From: Saccharomycopsis crataegensis
Lineage: Eukaryota > Ascomycota > Saccharomycetes > Ascoideales > Saccharomycopsidaceae
Length of the DNA: 64,000 bases
Assembly (NCBI RefSeq): GCF_037102585.1
Contig: NW_027043832.1
Span: forward strand, 39,137 to 103,136
Direction of reading: 5' to 3'
This document shows, one piece after another, positions 40,903 through 50,615 of this stretch. The position numbers and the translations under genes are program-made. The stretch's first letter is position 1, and each line of letters opens with the position of its first letter. The notes beneath the pieces were generated by a model. That model saw nothing but the letters and a program-made list of their open reading frames with translations, had not been told where the DNA came from and ran no database searches.

Positions 40903-42516
40903 GTTGTTTAGGCAAATGGTTCCGAGGGTTTTGGTAAGGATAGCGTGAACTGTTTCTGTCCTTTTTCCAAAATTGAGTTTTCGAAGTAATATTTTTAGGT
41001 ATAGACGGGAAAGCTGGTCAAAAGCCTTTTCAAAGTCAGCAAGCATGATTCGGTGGTTAGTAGAATGATTGACATGTGGCTTGTCTTGTGTGGATATTAA
41101 ACTGGAAAGCAAGTCACCGAAAATTGTTACATTAGAGAAGGAGGATCTTTCAGGTATGAAACCAACTTGATTTGGGCCGATAATTTTTTGCAAGAACGGG
41201 AGCAAACGGGCGCTGATGATGCTGGAAAAGAGTTTCAAATTTGTGTTGATTAATGCTATGGGCCTGTAATTCTCCACTTTTTGAACATCTTTGTTTGGTT
41301 TTGGTATAAGAGTGAATTTTATAGTTCGATAGTTGAATGGAATTTCCCCTGATGAAAGAATTTGGTTAAATTCTTTTAGAAGAATGTGTTTTATCTGAGG
41401 AAAGAGAGACTTATAAACGCCGTATGGTATACCATCTACCCCGGGGGCGGATTGAGTATTGGATTCAGTAACGGCATATTCCAATTCTATCATGGTGATT
41501 GGTTTGTTCAAGTTGTTGGATTCAGTGTTGGTGGAACCTAGTTCTTATGTGGTCATAGTAATTTGGTTCATCAGTATTGTCTGTTATTTCTGTTATTTTC
41601 TTGTGTACCATCGTCAAAAAGTTCAGCTTCAAGCAAATCTCGGAAATGAGGTCTGAAGTAGAGTTCACAGTGGGTGGAAACTTGATCTTCAGAAGCCATT
41701 GAATAATATGATTTTTAATGATATTATGTTGGGGGATGTAAGTTATTGCATGAGGTTGAGTGTTGATTTCAAGAATAATAGAATCATGAGTTGAAGAAGA
41801 CTTTAGATAGTTTTGTTGGGACATTTGAATATGAAATCTGTTTTGTCGGAGATCATGGACTGACTGATATAAAAACGATCTATTCTGCGACTACTTTTTT
41901 CCGTGGTGGATTGGTTAGTCCAATTCTTTTTAATCTGGTGCAATTTTGAATGTTCATAGATATCTGTTAGCTTGAAAGGTTTGATTAGCTTTTTAAGCGA
42001 CTCGGACGATCTTTGTTCGCGAGAACGGAAGTTAGCAGAGTCTCTTGAATTGATAAAATTATTAAAGTCACCTCCGAGAATAATGTTGATGGTCTTATTG
42101 TTGTTTCTCGCTCTGAGAGTGGTAAGCTGGGTTTGGAGGGTGATGGAGAGTTGATTTTGAAGAAGGATTTGTTTTTGGTAATCAGCAGATGGGTTGTAGA
42201 TATTGATTAGCCAAAGCCAGTTATTGGCATCTTGTTCAATAATGGCATCTGTGATATAAACCTGGAGCTGGCTCAGTACTGCAATTGTTAGCAATGAATG
42301 ATCAACGACCTTTATGTGGCCCTCAATTATAATAGCTGTGCGGGATGATGGAGTATTTTTATAAATTTTTTTGTTTTGGTGTTGGAAGAGGAAGTCCTCG
42401 CCAAGATTAAGTTCTTGAAACATTGAAATGTTATATTGGTTTGATAGATGGAGAATTTTGGGGTCATCCAATCTCAATCTTTGGATGTTTTGACTAATGA
42501 TCGATAGTTTACTCAT
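40903..42516 (-). pseudogene. LINE L5 ORF2 (endonuclease and partial RT), frameshifted, internally deleted, 3'-truncated
   Basis: Likely start is the ATG at 42516, overlapping the ORF1 end as ATGAGTAA. Endonuclease motifs SQNIQRL, FQELNL and GGDFNNF are readable to about 41803, a frameshift follows, then a short piece to 41522, then RT motifs (PGVDGIPY, LIPKPNKD, NYRPIALINTN, GFIPERSSF, FEKAFD) to the truncation at 40903. Compared with L1 about 70 codons are missing between endonuclease and RT, and everything after RT motif A is lost. Same clade as L1 but clearly a separate family. Confidence 0.9.
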
Positions 42517-43741
42517 TTTGTGTATGAGAGGCGTTTTTTGTGACATTTGAGCCATCTGATTGAGGTGAATTTATTTCGTTGTTGTTATCATCCAGGGGGG
42601 AAGATTGTTCTTTTGACAGAAGCTTCATTGGCCGGGGAGTAAATGATTCCAGTGGTGTGGGCATTTTGTCTGAGTTTTCCAGGATAGATGGATGTTTTGA
42701 GAAGGGGGAAGCTGAATGAGGTGAGGTAGAATGAGGTGAGGTAGTAATAGGGGTAGGAACAGAGGTAGGGACAGAAGCAGGGACAAAAGCAGGGATAGAA
42801 GAAGTGGCCAGAGCCGAGGAAGTGACAGTATCACGGGCAGGGGTAGGTGAAGGAGGAATGTTGGCAGCAGAAGAAGTAGTATGATGTTGTGAGTTTACTT
42901 CTTGATGTCTGCGAGAAACGCGGACCTGAGGGTGGGATGAAGGTGAGGCGAGGATCTTTTTGGAGACCTTGCTAATATGGGCCAGCTTGATGGCGCTAAT
43001 GGCCGCGAACTTGGCGTGCTTCTTAGATTTACCTTTCTTGGACAATAATTCTATTGGTTTGGTTTGATGTCTGAGAGTAGCAGTGTGTTGGGTTGTAGAG
43101 GTTTCGAGCTCATCCATGGATTGGTCTGCATCAGTAGAGAGGCCTTCCTCTAAAGCATCTTCATCATTGGAGGGGTAGTTCTTTTCCAAAGTATCGTCCT
43201 CATCAATAATTGAATCATCAACATTTTCTTCTTCATTTGCCAATAAGTCAAAAGGGTTTGAATGTGGTTTAGAATATTCTGGAGTAGCCGGTTTATTCAG
43301 TTTTATTTTTCTTTTTTCGACAGTCTGAAAACCATAGTTTAAATTGTGGTTTGGTTTGACTGCTTTTCCAGAATTTTGTTTCGGAGAGTGTTTTTCTGGA
43401 TCTTCCGGATTCACAATTGGTGCTCTTTGTTGCTTTTTGAAATAACAATCTTTTGCCCTATGGGATAATTTCTTGCAAATGGCACAAGATGAAGTCTTGC
43501 AGTCAAAACGAGTGTGTTCACGGGAACCACATGCAGTGCAGTGGACGCATTTCGTGATGACTCTGGAGCGGAAATTTTTATCATTGAAGATTGGAAAGAA
43601 GGATGATGGATCAATTCCGGATTCATTGAAGACATGGTCAAGAAGTTTTTCCCGATTAAATTCAGTAAACTCGGAGTTCATTTTGTTGAAATGTAGCTCT
43701 AAGTACAGTGCAAGCTCCAATAGTTTGATTTTGTCTATCAC
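42509..43741 (-). CDS. LINE L5 ORF1 (zinc-knuckle RNA-binding protein), intact frame
   Basis: 410 residues, start ATG at 43741. Two adjacent CCHC knuckles (CTACGSREHTRFDC and CAICKKLSHRAKDC) near residues 69-100, then a hydrophilic region rich in acidic residues and a Ser/Thr/Pro low-complexity C-terminal half. Expected to coat LINE RNA as a nucleoprotein. The partner ORF2 is dead, so the protein could only act in trans. Confidence 0.88.
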   Translation of the reverse strand: MIDKIKLLELALYLELHFNKMNSEFTEFNREKLLDHVFNESGIDPSSFFPIFNDKNFRSRVITKCVHCTACGSREHTRFDCKTSSCAICKKLSHRAKDCYFKKQQRAPIVNPEDPEKHSPKQNSGKAVKPNHNLNYGFQTVEKRKIKLNKPATPEYSKPHSNPFDLLANEEENVDDSIIDEDDTLEKNYPSNDEDALEEGLSTDADQSMDELETSTTQHTATLRHQTKPIELLSKKGKSKKHAKFAAISAIKLAHISKVSKKILASPSSHPQVRVSRRHQEVNSQHHTTSSAANIPPSPTPARDTVTSSALATSSIPAFVPASVPTSVPTPITTSPHSTSPHSASPFSKHPSILENSDKMPTPLESFTPRPMKLLSKEQSSPLDDNNNEINSPQSDGSNVTKNASHTQNE

Positions 43742-43788
43742 TTAACTTAAGGGTACTTTATGTGATTTTGTGCACTATGGTGGAGCAA

Positions 43789-44146
43789 TGTTTTTCCGAC
43801 AAGAAAAACGCCGGACACCTATGTACAATAATTACCGCTTCTGGTGAAAGTGCGCTCTGGTGACACTTTTCCGAGATCCTACAATCAAGGGGTCTGTAGG
43901 TCATATACTAGGAACCAGATCATTAGATCTCTACTAATAAATATTATAGTCGTTGCTATCAAGATTATATTTACAGCCATTATTGGTTTAAGGTTGCTAG
44001 GTGTCGTGCTGTTTGTCCTTACTACTGTCCCTACTACTGTCCTTATATTTAACTTTATTATCTAAAGTGTTTGTCATTATACGTGAGTGCGTTAGTTTCG
44101 TCTTTATATATATTAAAGTACTTTGTAGACCTGTAGAATTCTAACA
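43789..44146 (+). repeat. LTR-5, plus copy (about 358 bp)
   Basis: TGTTTTTCCGACAAG...GAATTCTAACA. It borders the L5 5' flank; the region between LTR and ORF1 (43742-43788) is repeated inverted on the other side of L5. Contains a small duplication of actactgtcc near 44025-44040. Confidence 0.7.
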
Positions 44147-44148
44147 TT

Positions 44149-44350
44149 TTTAAACTAACTAAAGATGAAAACAAAAGGAATGTTGAATCCTTAAATAAGT
44201 AAAATGGTTAAAACTAATAATGGGGTGTTGGACTCGTTCTCGCAATAAAAGACTAATAAAGGGGTAAGACAAGGATAAGGGATAAGGGGTGGGACATAAG
44301 GTGATATCTCGATGAGGTAATGCAGATCATGGTTTCGTATGGTACCATAT
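44149..44350 (-). repeat. Fragment of a G2-type LTR
   Basis: Inverse of the first ~200 bp of the G2 LTR; gcagatcatggtttcgtatg matches the G2 rather than the G3 subfamily. Ends at a (GAAT)n tract. Confidence 0.85.
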
Positions 44351-44374
44351 GAATGAATGAATGAATGAATGAAT
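44351..44374. repeat. GAAT microsatellite, about six units
   Basis: Tandem gaat between the LTR fragment and the L1 3' end. Confidence 0.9.
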
Positions 44375-44459
44375 TGTATATTAACGAGTCTATACCGTTT
44401 TTTTTTTTTTTTCCTTCAAAGTTCGATTTATTAATAAATATATGTTTTTTTTTTTTTTT

Positions 44460-44692
44460 AAAGACAAAATTCAATATATTAATTAATTATATAACTATAT
44501 ATCTCATAAACTACTTAATGTAGTTTGAAAATTAAAGTGTTAAGGGAAAACCATTAATGGTGAAAAACCCTATTATTGAGAAAAAATGTTTTTATGCGTT
44601 TTTAAGGTTTTTAATTGTTGTTTTTTTTTTGATTTTATTTTTTTTTTTGATTTTATTTTCTTGTTTTTCCCCACCTATTTTTTCTTCTCCGC
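44460..44692 (-). other. L1 3' UTR
   Basis: Between the ORF2 stop and the poly(A). Contains two A-runs with a duplicated attttattttttttt piece (44620-44665, plus strand). The terminal sequence gaattttgtcttt then A-run is the same in all four copies, so it probably defines the 3' end recognised at target-primed reverse transcription. Confidence 0.85.
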
Positions 44693-47600
44693 TTAAAAGA
44701 TATTGCTTTCAAGCAAGAAGATCATTGAATCAACGGCCATATGACAATTGAAATGCCTTTTGGATTTCAATCTTGATAATTTTCGTTGGAAACCTAGATA
44801 TCTATCGATCATTCTGGTTTCGTTCATGTTGGTGGCAGGGGTAATGATTGTTTGCCAGGTTAATGGGATATTCAAGTCAGTTTTTTTCCAAAGTTTCTGG
44901 GCCAATGGACATTCAATAAGATGGTGCTTCATGATTTCAAATTGGATTTCCTTTGGGGCATATTGGGGTTCATCATATCTGGTTAATTTTTTGCTGCAAT
45001 AGTCACAATGATTATTTACGTAATTGTGATTTTCAATGCCCAAATGAAAGATGTGAATATTTTGATATTTCCCCGGGAAATGTTGGTTGAATTTTTTGAG
45101 GTTATGCCAAAAGTTATCAACTTGTTTCTGATTCACCCCAGTAATATCCATGAGTGTTTTTGACATCTTGTCCACATCTTGTTTTTCCCGTTGTTTTTTA
45201 CTTCCTTTAGTATGGTCAAAATCCTTAATTCTAATTGGAATGTGTTGTTGATATTTTTCAGGAATCCCTTTTTCAATTGAATTTTTCAAATCTTCAATTC
45301 CAATCTTCATTGGCTTCAACCTGATTGTACGTTTCTTTATACCAAGAACTTTTCTGAAATCCCAGTACGCTGTCCTTTCAGCATCTGAGAATGTGCTGCT
45401 ATTCATAACTTCCAAGGAAATTGAATCATTGGTATTCTCAATGTCATCCGCTAGTTCAAGTAATACCACCCACCAATAATGAGTTTTGATATAATCTTCC
45501 TTTGGTGATTTTGTTGGTGATGTTTTTTGAATGATGTTGTTGATACTTGATTGAATTTTGAAACGTAATATCTGGTTATATTTAGTGTGACTATCCAAAA
45601 ACAAATCCTGGAAAATTTTAGCTCTTCGGTGTTGGAGTTGAGACTTTAAATCAATCATTGAGAAACCGCCTTTGTTGTTGTGTGTCTTGAGTGTGTCCAA
45701 AGAAATAGGTGTATCTTGCTTGACCAATAATTTAATCGATGTGTCAATTTGATTCAACTGATTGGGTAACAAAGGTTGGTGTAGTTCTTTGTAATAGAAC
45801 TTGGATGCAATATATGTGTTGAATGCTTCTATTTTTGATTGAATCAGCAAGCTGGTCATGTTTGATAACTTGTACTTGATATAGAGGTCACGCTGCAATG
45901 TTTCCGGCCAAAATATCACTGATGGCCCAATAGTTATCCCCAAATATGTCAATTGAAAGTTTTCATCAGCAATCTCAAATGGGAATGGTGTCAAAAATGG
46001 ATAAGTATCAGTTGGTATGATTAGTTGGGATTTCTTTTCATTGAGTTTGCTGCCACTGAATTTTTCAAATAGTCTAATACATTTCATTGTTTTGGAATAA
46101 TCTCTTTTATCTTTGAGGAAAACTGTGATATCATCAGCAAAAGCAAGATAATGTTGACTGCTATATGCTTCAGGTATCAAATCTCCTTGGTAACTATGGC
46201 CTCTGGTATTCTGTTTGATAGATCGTAGTAAAGGTTCTACTGCTAATGCAAATAATGAAGGGGAAAACGGATTACCTTGGAGGGTACCATTTTTTAAATT
46301 GAATAATGGGCCGGTCATGTTGTTGATGTATAAGGATCCCGTTGTCTGCTTGAGGATGTTGATGATTAACTTGGCTAATTTTTTTCCAAAATTTAAATGG
46401 GACAATAGTTGTTCCATATATTCGTGAGATATCCTATCGAACGCTTTCTCCAAATCCACAATTAGTATCAGCTTTTGTGGATTTGGTATTATATGCGTTT
46501 TATCTTTTGGATGAATTAGACTATCTAACATTTCTCTGAAAATGGTGATGTTGGAGAACGATGACCGGCCTGGAATAAAACCAGCTTGATCTTCCCCTAT
46601 GATATCAGGCAAGTGCTTCAACAACCTATTATTAATTATTGTGGATAATAATCGAAGATTAGTGTTGATAAGGGCTATCGGCCTATAGTTTCCAATGTTT
46701 TCTTTTGACTTTCCAGGCTTTGGTATGATGTTAAAGAGTATAGTTCGGTAGTGGAATGGTAAATTTCCTTCAGTTAGAATGTGGTTAAATTCTTGAAGAA
46801 GGATGTGTTTGATTTGGGGAAATAATTCCTTATAAAATTTGTATGGGATTCCATCTATGCCCGGTGTGGACTTCAAATTTGCCGAATCAATTGCCAGTTT
46901 GAGTTCTTCCATTGTTATGGAGGAATCCATTTTTCTCTTCTCTTCAGGAGATATTCCTTGGGTTGGAATCACGTCCTGAAGATATTTATGTATTTTTTTT
47001 GTGTCCTTTGTTCCTCTGGTTCCATCAAACAAGTCCATATAATATTCAGTTGCTATTTTCATTATCTCTTCATGAGATTGAACTAGTGTCCCTTCTACAT
47101 CTTTTAGCTGTTTTATTGGGCGTTGTTCTTGATATTGGTGGAAAACTTGGTTAATATGTTGATAATATTCCGTCACTTTATCAAGTTCAGGCACTTTCAC
47201 TTTTTTCAACATGTGTTTGAGTTTTTCTGCTTTGCATTTAATATCAATTATTAATTCATCGGTTCCTTGGATATCTTCATTTATAGATTGGTGCCTGAGA
47301 ACATTAATGATTCTATCGGTTAATCTATATCTCTTCATATTATAGTAAGCCTTGGATGAAGTTAAAGTCAACTCCACTGTAACTGAATCATGTGTGGATC
47401 TTTTCCCAAAATGATTTGTTTGTGTCATATTCCATTTGTTTTCTTTGTTTTTTAAGAAGCTCCCAGTGATATAGAACCTATCCAATCTCCGGCTTTTCCC
47501 TAATTCTGATGCTTTATTAGTGAATGTTTTCTTGATGTTATGTTTGATTGAATTGAATGAGTCCTTCAAGTTCAACAAAGTAATGAGATTAGTTAAGGAT

Positions 47601-48109
47601 TCAGCAACTGAGTCTTCACGGCTTCTATAATTTAGGGAGTCCGAACGATCAATAAAATTATTAAAATCACCAGCTAACATGATGTTGATTGTCTTTCCTG
47701 GGAATCTAGTTTGAAGATTCTGATGTTGGGCAAGTAAACTGAGTTTGAGCTGATCATGGATCTGATTTTGCTTTTGGTATTGATTTGGATTATACAAGTT
47801 TATAATCCAGAGTGCTTGGTTATTTTCTAATTCAATTAAGACATCCGTGATGTGTTTTTGGAGTTCATGTTGGACAGTAATACCTGCTAATTTGGATCCT
47901 AACACTGGAATAGAATCATCAACAATTATTGCTGTTCTGGAACAGGTTGAATTATAGTATATGACTTTGTTATCGAACTGAAACGAAAAGTCTTCTGATA
48001 GATTTAGTTCTTGGAGCAAAGACACATTGGATTTTTGGGTGAAACTTATTACCAACTGGTCGCTGATACGACTCCGTTGTATATTTTGAGTATTGATTTT
48101 AATAATCAT
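44693..48109 (-). CDS. L1 ORF2: endonuclease/reverse transcriptase
   Basis: 1,138 residues. Apurinic-type endonuclease at about 1-240 (INTQNIQRS, LLQELNLSED, AGDFNNFIDRSDS), RT at about 400-720 with IIPKPGKSKENIGNYRP, PGRSSFSN, DLEKAFDRI, QGNPFSPSLFA and FADD near 657, then a C-terminal region with CDYC (about 1034) and HHLIEC. It nicks the target and copies LINE RNA there. The start ATG lies five bases after the ORF1 stop (TAA-ACATA-ATG), suggesting reinitiation. No lesion seen. Confidence 0.96.
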   Translation of the reverse strand: MIIKINTQNIQRSRISDQLVISFTQKSNVSLLQELNLSEDFSFQFDNKVIYYNSTCSRTAIIVDDSIPVLGSKLAGITVQHELQKHITDVLIELENNQALWIINLYNPNQYQKQNQIHDQLKLSLLAQHQNLQTRFPGKTINIMLAGDFNNFIDRSDSLNYRSREDSVAESLTNLITLLNLKDSFNSIKHNIKKTFTNKASELGKSRRLDRFYITGSFLKNKENKWNMTQTNHFGKRSTHDSVTVELTLTSSKAYYNMKRYRLTDRIINVLRHQSINEDIQGTDELIIDIKCKAEKLKHMLKKVKVPELDKVTEYYQHINQVFHQYQEQRPIKQLKDVEGTLVQSHEEIMKIATEYYMDLFDGTRGTKDTKKIHKYLQDVIPTQGISPEEKRKMDSSITMEELKLAIDSANLKSTPGIDGIPYKFYKELFPQIKHILLQEFNHILTEGNLPFHYRTILFNIIPKPGKSKENIGNYRPIALINTNLRLLSTIINNRLLKHLPDIIGEDQAGFIPGRSSFSNITIFREMLDSLIHPKDKTHIIPNPQKLILIVDLEKAFDRISHEYMEQLLSHLNFGKKLAKLIINILKQTTGSLYINNMTGPLFNLKNGTLQGNPFSPSLFALAVEPLLRSIKQNTRGHSYQGDLIPEAYSSQHYLAFADDITVFLKDKRDYSKTMKCIRLFEKFSGSKLNEKKSQLIIPTDTYPFLTPFPFEIADENFQLTYLGITIGPSVIFWPETLQRDLYIKYKLSNMTSLLIQSKIEAFNTYIASKFYYKELHQPLLPNQLNQIDTSIKLLVKQDTPISLDTLKTHNNKGGFSMIDLKSQLQHRRAKIFQDLFLDSHTKYNQILRFKIQSSINNIIQKTSPTKSPKEDYIKTHYWWVVLLELADDIENTNDSISLEVMNSSTFSDAERTAYWDFRKVLGIKKRTIRLKPMKIGIEDLKNSIEKGIPEKYQQHIPIRIKDFDHTKGSKKQREKQDVDKMSKTLMDITGVNQKQVDNFWHNLKKFNQHFPGKYQNIHIFHLGIENHNYVNNHCDYCSKKLTRYDEPQYAPKEIQFEIMKHHLIECPLAQKLWKKTDLNIPLTWQTIITPATNMNETRMIDRYLGFQRKLSRLKSKRHFNCHMAVDSMIFLLESNIF

Positions 48110-48114
48110 TATGT

Positions 48115-49413
48115 TTATTCATTGGAATTTTGATTTGTCTGTTTGTTTCTGGTTGCATCAGCTTCCAGAGTTGACAAATCATCATTGGTTGGTGTTAATT
48201 CTGTTTTCTCATGTACTGGAATTTCATCACCCAGTAGCATTTCATCCTGCTCATATTCTTCTGAATCCTCATATTCGTCTTTTGCATCATAGATGTATTC
48301 TCCATCATTTTCATACTCCTCATCATATTCTTCGTCATTATCATTATCAGGTTCTGCACTTGATTCAGACAGGGTTGGCTCTTTAGAGCCAGTTTGTGCC
48401 AGTTTTGATGTCACTGATGGGTGTGGGTCTTTAATGACTAACTTAATAGATTTTGGTACAAATGGTTTTGGTGCTGAAGGCTTGGTGGTGTTAATTTTGG
48501 TCAAAATTGGGGTAGAGATTGGGGTAGATTTTGGGGTAGATTTTGGGGTAGATTTTGGAGTAGAAGCTGGGGTAGAAGTTGGGTTGGACAAGGTTTGATT
48601 AGATTTTGGGGTAATTGGATGGGATCTAAACACATTCAACTTAATTCCTGGTTTTGCTGACTCTTGCTTGGTTTCAGCTGGTTTCTCCCTTTGAAGGATT
48701 TTCTTTGGTTTGACGGATGCCTTCTTTTTGGAGGCCTTTCTAACTTGATTAACCGGAGGAGGGGTGATTTGATGCTTTCTGTTGATAGCTGGTGTGGTAG
48801 TTTGAATATTTTCATAATCATCATCTCTTTCTTTGGATATTAATCCCAATTGGTGGAATGGATTCTTCCATAAATTGCTCAGTTCATTTTGTGGTGGTTT
48901 TGACTGTCTGGATCTAGATGAACCATGAACCATGGTGAACTCGGTAGAAGGAACTTCAATCACTGGTGGTTGATTTTGCTTCTGTTTGGGGTTCTCATGA
49001 CGATCATCTGTAACATTTTTCTTTGGCCGCTTAAAGTAACAGTCTTTAGCTACATGGCTAGGCTTTTTGCAAATCGCGCAAGATGCTTGCTTGCAATTGT
49101 ATCTGGTGTGTTCTCTTGAACCACAATTGATACAGTGTAAGCATTTAGTAATAACTTTAGAAACAATGTTGTCTTGGTGAATAACCGGGATTTGTTTTCC
49201 TGGTTCCATTTCCAAGTAACCATAAATGTAACGATTTTTAAGCTCCTCGTTAGGTCTTTTAGTCATGTCACTTTTAATCACTGAGAATGATGTTGGTTCA
49301 ATTTGGGCTAGGTCAAGCGCTTGCTTGATGGTAGCATCGACAAAATAGTCGGGGGTTGTTTCCAAGGCTGTTATCTCAATCAATTGGATGTTGGTAACCA
49401 GCACTAAACTCAA
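48115..49413 (-). CDS. L1 ORF1: zinc-knuckle RNA-binding protein
   Basis: 432 residues. Two CCHC knuckles (CINCGSREHTRYNC, CAICKKPSHVAKDC) near residues 94-125, a basic linker, a Thr/Pro/Ser repeat region (TPASTPKSTPKS) near 275-300, and a strongly acidic C-terminus with Asp/Glu/Tyr repeats. The first ~10 residues (MSLVLVTN) come from DNA resembling an inverted LTR, so the original start may be a later Met or outside this copy. Confidence 0.9.
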   Translation of the reverse strand: MSLVLVTNIQLIEITALETTPDYFVDATIKQALDLAQIEPTSFSVIKSDMTKRPNEELKNRYIYGYLEMEPGKQIPVIHQDNIVSKVITKCLHCINCGSREHTRYNCKQASCAICKKPSHVAKDCYFKRPKKNVTDDRHENPKQKQNQPPVIEVPSTEFTMVHGSSRSRQSKPPQNELSNLWKNPFHQLGLISKERDDDYENIQTTTPAINRKHQITPPPVNQVRKASKKKASVKPKKILQREKPAETKQESAKPGIKLNVFRSHPITPKSNQTLSNPTSTPASTPKSTPKSTPKSTPISTPILTKINTTKPSAPKPFVPKSIKLVIKDPHPSVTSKLAQTGSKEPTLSESSAEPDNDNDEEYDEEYENDGEYIYDAKDEYEDSEEYEQDEMLLGDEIPVHEKTELTPTNDDLSTLEADATRNKQTNQNSNE

Positions 49414-49434
49414 CCATGATCCAATAGTATTACA
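49388..49434 (-). repeat. Relic of the first ~47 bp of a G2-type LTR
   Basis: Reverse complement reads tgttgtaatactattggatc atggttgag..., like the G2 LTR start, with small changes. It overlaps the start of L1 ORF1. Confidence 0.7.
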
Positions 49435-49443
49435 ACAAAAACA

Positions 49444-49772
49444 TGTTATATTATTGGATCATGGTTGGGTTGAGTCCTGGTTACCAACGGTATGGTACCA
49501 TACGAAACCATGATCTGCATTACCTCATCGAGGTATCACTTTATGTCCCACCGCTTATCTCTTATCCTTGTCGTATCGCCTTATGTTTAGCCTTTTATTC
49601 CCAGAACGGGTCCAACACCCCATTATTAGTTTCAATCATTTTATTTATTTAAGGATTCAACATTCCTCTTGTTTTCACCTTTATTTAGTTTAAGAGAAGG
49701 ATCATCTTTGTGATCACCTAATTTGAATCTTCTTGGTCGAGAACAATCATCGACAAGAAGCAGAGTGTAACA
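49444..49772 (+). repeat. 5' LTR of G2 (329 bp)
   Basis: TGTTATATTATTGG...AGTGTAACA. The primer-binding site TGGTAGCACCACTAGG follows at 49775, and the Gag ATG is only six bases beyond it. Confidence 0.95.
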
Positions 49773-49796
49773 TTTGGTAGCACCACTAGGTTTAAA

Positions 49797-50615
49797 ATGA
49801 ATAACGCGGAACGCGAAAAGTTGTTGTTGAACAACATGCCGGTCTACGACGGATCCGACGACCTATCATTGATTCTCTCTTGGATGGATCACTTTAAGAT
49901 TATTATGCCCAAACTATCCGGATCCCGAGAGGAAAAACTCCTTTTGATTTCGGTGAAACTCCGGGGGGATGCGATGACCTGGTATGCGAAGTTTTTAGCC
50001 ACGGCTGACGAAAAGTCAACCGACTCCGATCTCAGTGACATGCTCACCAGTTTCAGAGCCTACTTTTTACCTGCAAACTTCCAGCAGATGCTTCTCAATC
50101 AACTCGCAGAATTGTCACAAACCACGTCCGTCAACGCCTACAATCGGAGCTTCGACCGTTTGGTTAATCAATTAGACAACCCAAACCCCGCCCATCTCTT
50201 GGCCACCTACATACAGGGGCTCAAGAGAGACATGAGAATTCATGTTGTCGCTAAGGAGCCCCGCGGTTTTATAGAGGCTCAACGTTATGCTGACATCCTC
50301 GATATGGCTTCTTTCGGCGCGCCCTTGGCGATGAAGGTTTTTGCTGGTACTCGGACCCAACCATCATACCGATCAAGCATGAGGGAGACCCCTCCGAAGA
50401 GGACCCGTATCAACGCATTACCTCAATCTCAAGGACCTAGGGGTCCAAGAGGCCCAAGAAGGGTTTTGCGCTGCTACTTATGTCAGGAGGAAGGACACAT
50501 GGTCCATCAGTGCTCAAAACTTCGTGATGCTCAAGCCGCCATTAAATCTGCAGACTTAAGGGACGAAGAACCTTTCCAAGATATTGCCATGGTTGAAGGG
50601 CCAAAAAACTGGTAA
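49797..50615 (+). CDS. G2 Gag
   Basis: 272 residues: capsid-like helical region to about residue 190 (WMDHFKIIMPKL, TWYAKFL), a basic Arg/Pro/Gly stretch, and one zinc knuckle CYLCQEEGHMVHQC near 223-236. Unlike G1, the knuckle is inside the Gag frame. Gag ends TGG TAA just after the slippery heptamer at 50603-50609, so most translation yields Gag and a fraction shifts into Pol. Starts at the first ATG after the primer site. Confidence 0.95.
   Translation: MNNAEREKLLLNNMPVYDGSDDLSLILSWMDHFKIIMPKLSGSREEKLLLISVKLRGDAMTWYAKFLATADEKSTDSDLSDMLTSFRAYFLPANFQQMLLNQLAELSQTTSVNAYNRSFDRLVNQLDNPNPAHLLATYIQGLKRDMRIHVVAKEPRGFIEAQRYADILDMASFGAPLAMKVFAGTRTQPSYRSSMRETPPKRTRINALPQSQGPRGPRGPRRVLRCYLCQEEGHMVHQCSKLRDAQAAIKSADLRDEEPFQDIAMVEGPKNW

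Larger units (their letters stand above)
44444..49413 (-). mobile_element. LINE L1 with both reading frames intact
   Basis: Runs from ORF1 (49413) to a poly(A) at about 44459-44446. The 3' UTR of ~230 bp is the segment shared with 23536-23780, 38198-38461 and 58198-58386. The 5' end is uncertain: the first codons of ORF1 coincide with an inverted relic of a G2-type LTR (49388-49434). Overall style (two CCHC knuckles in ORF1, endonuclease and FADD-type RT, C-terminal Cys/His) matches the L1-clade Zorro LINEs of Candida. Confidence 0.93.

Noticed and set aside
42625-42834. Hydrophobic Leu/Pro-rich frame that looks like a membrane protein
   Set aside because: Alternative-frame reading of the Ser/Thr/Pro repeat region of L5 ORF1.
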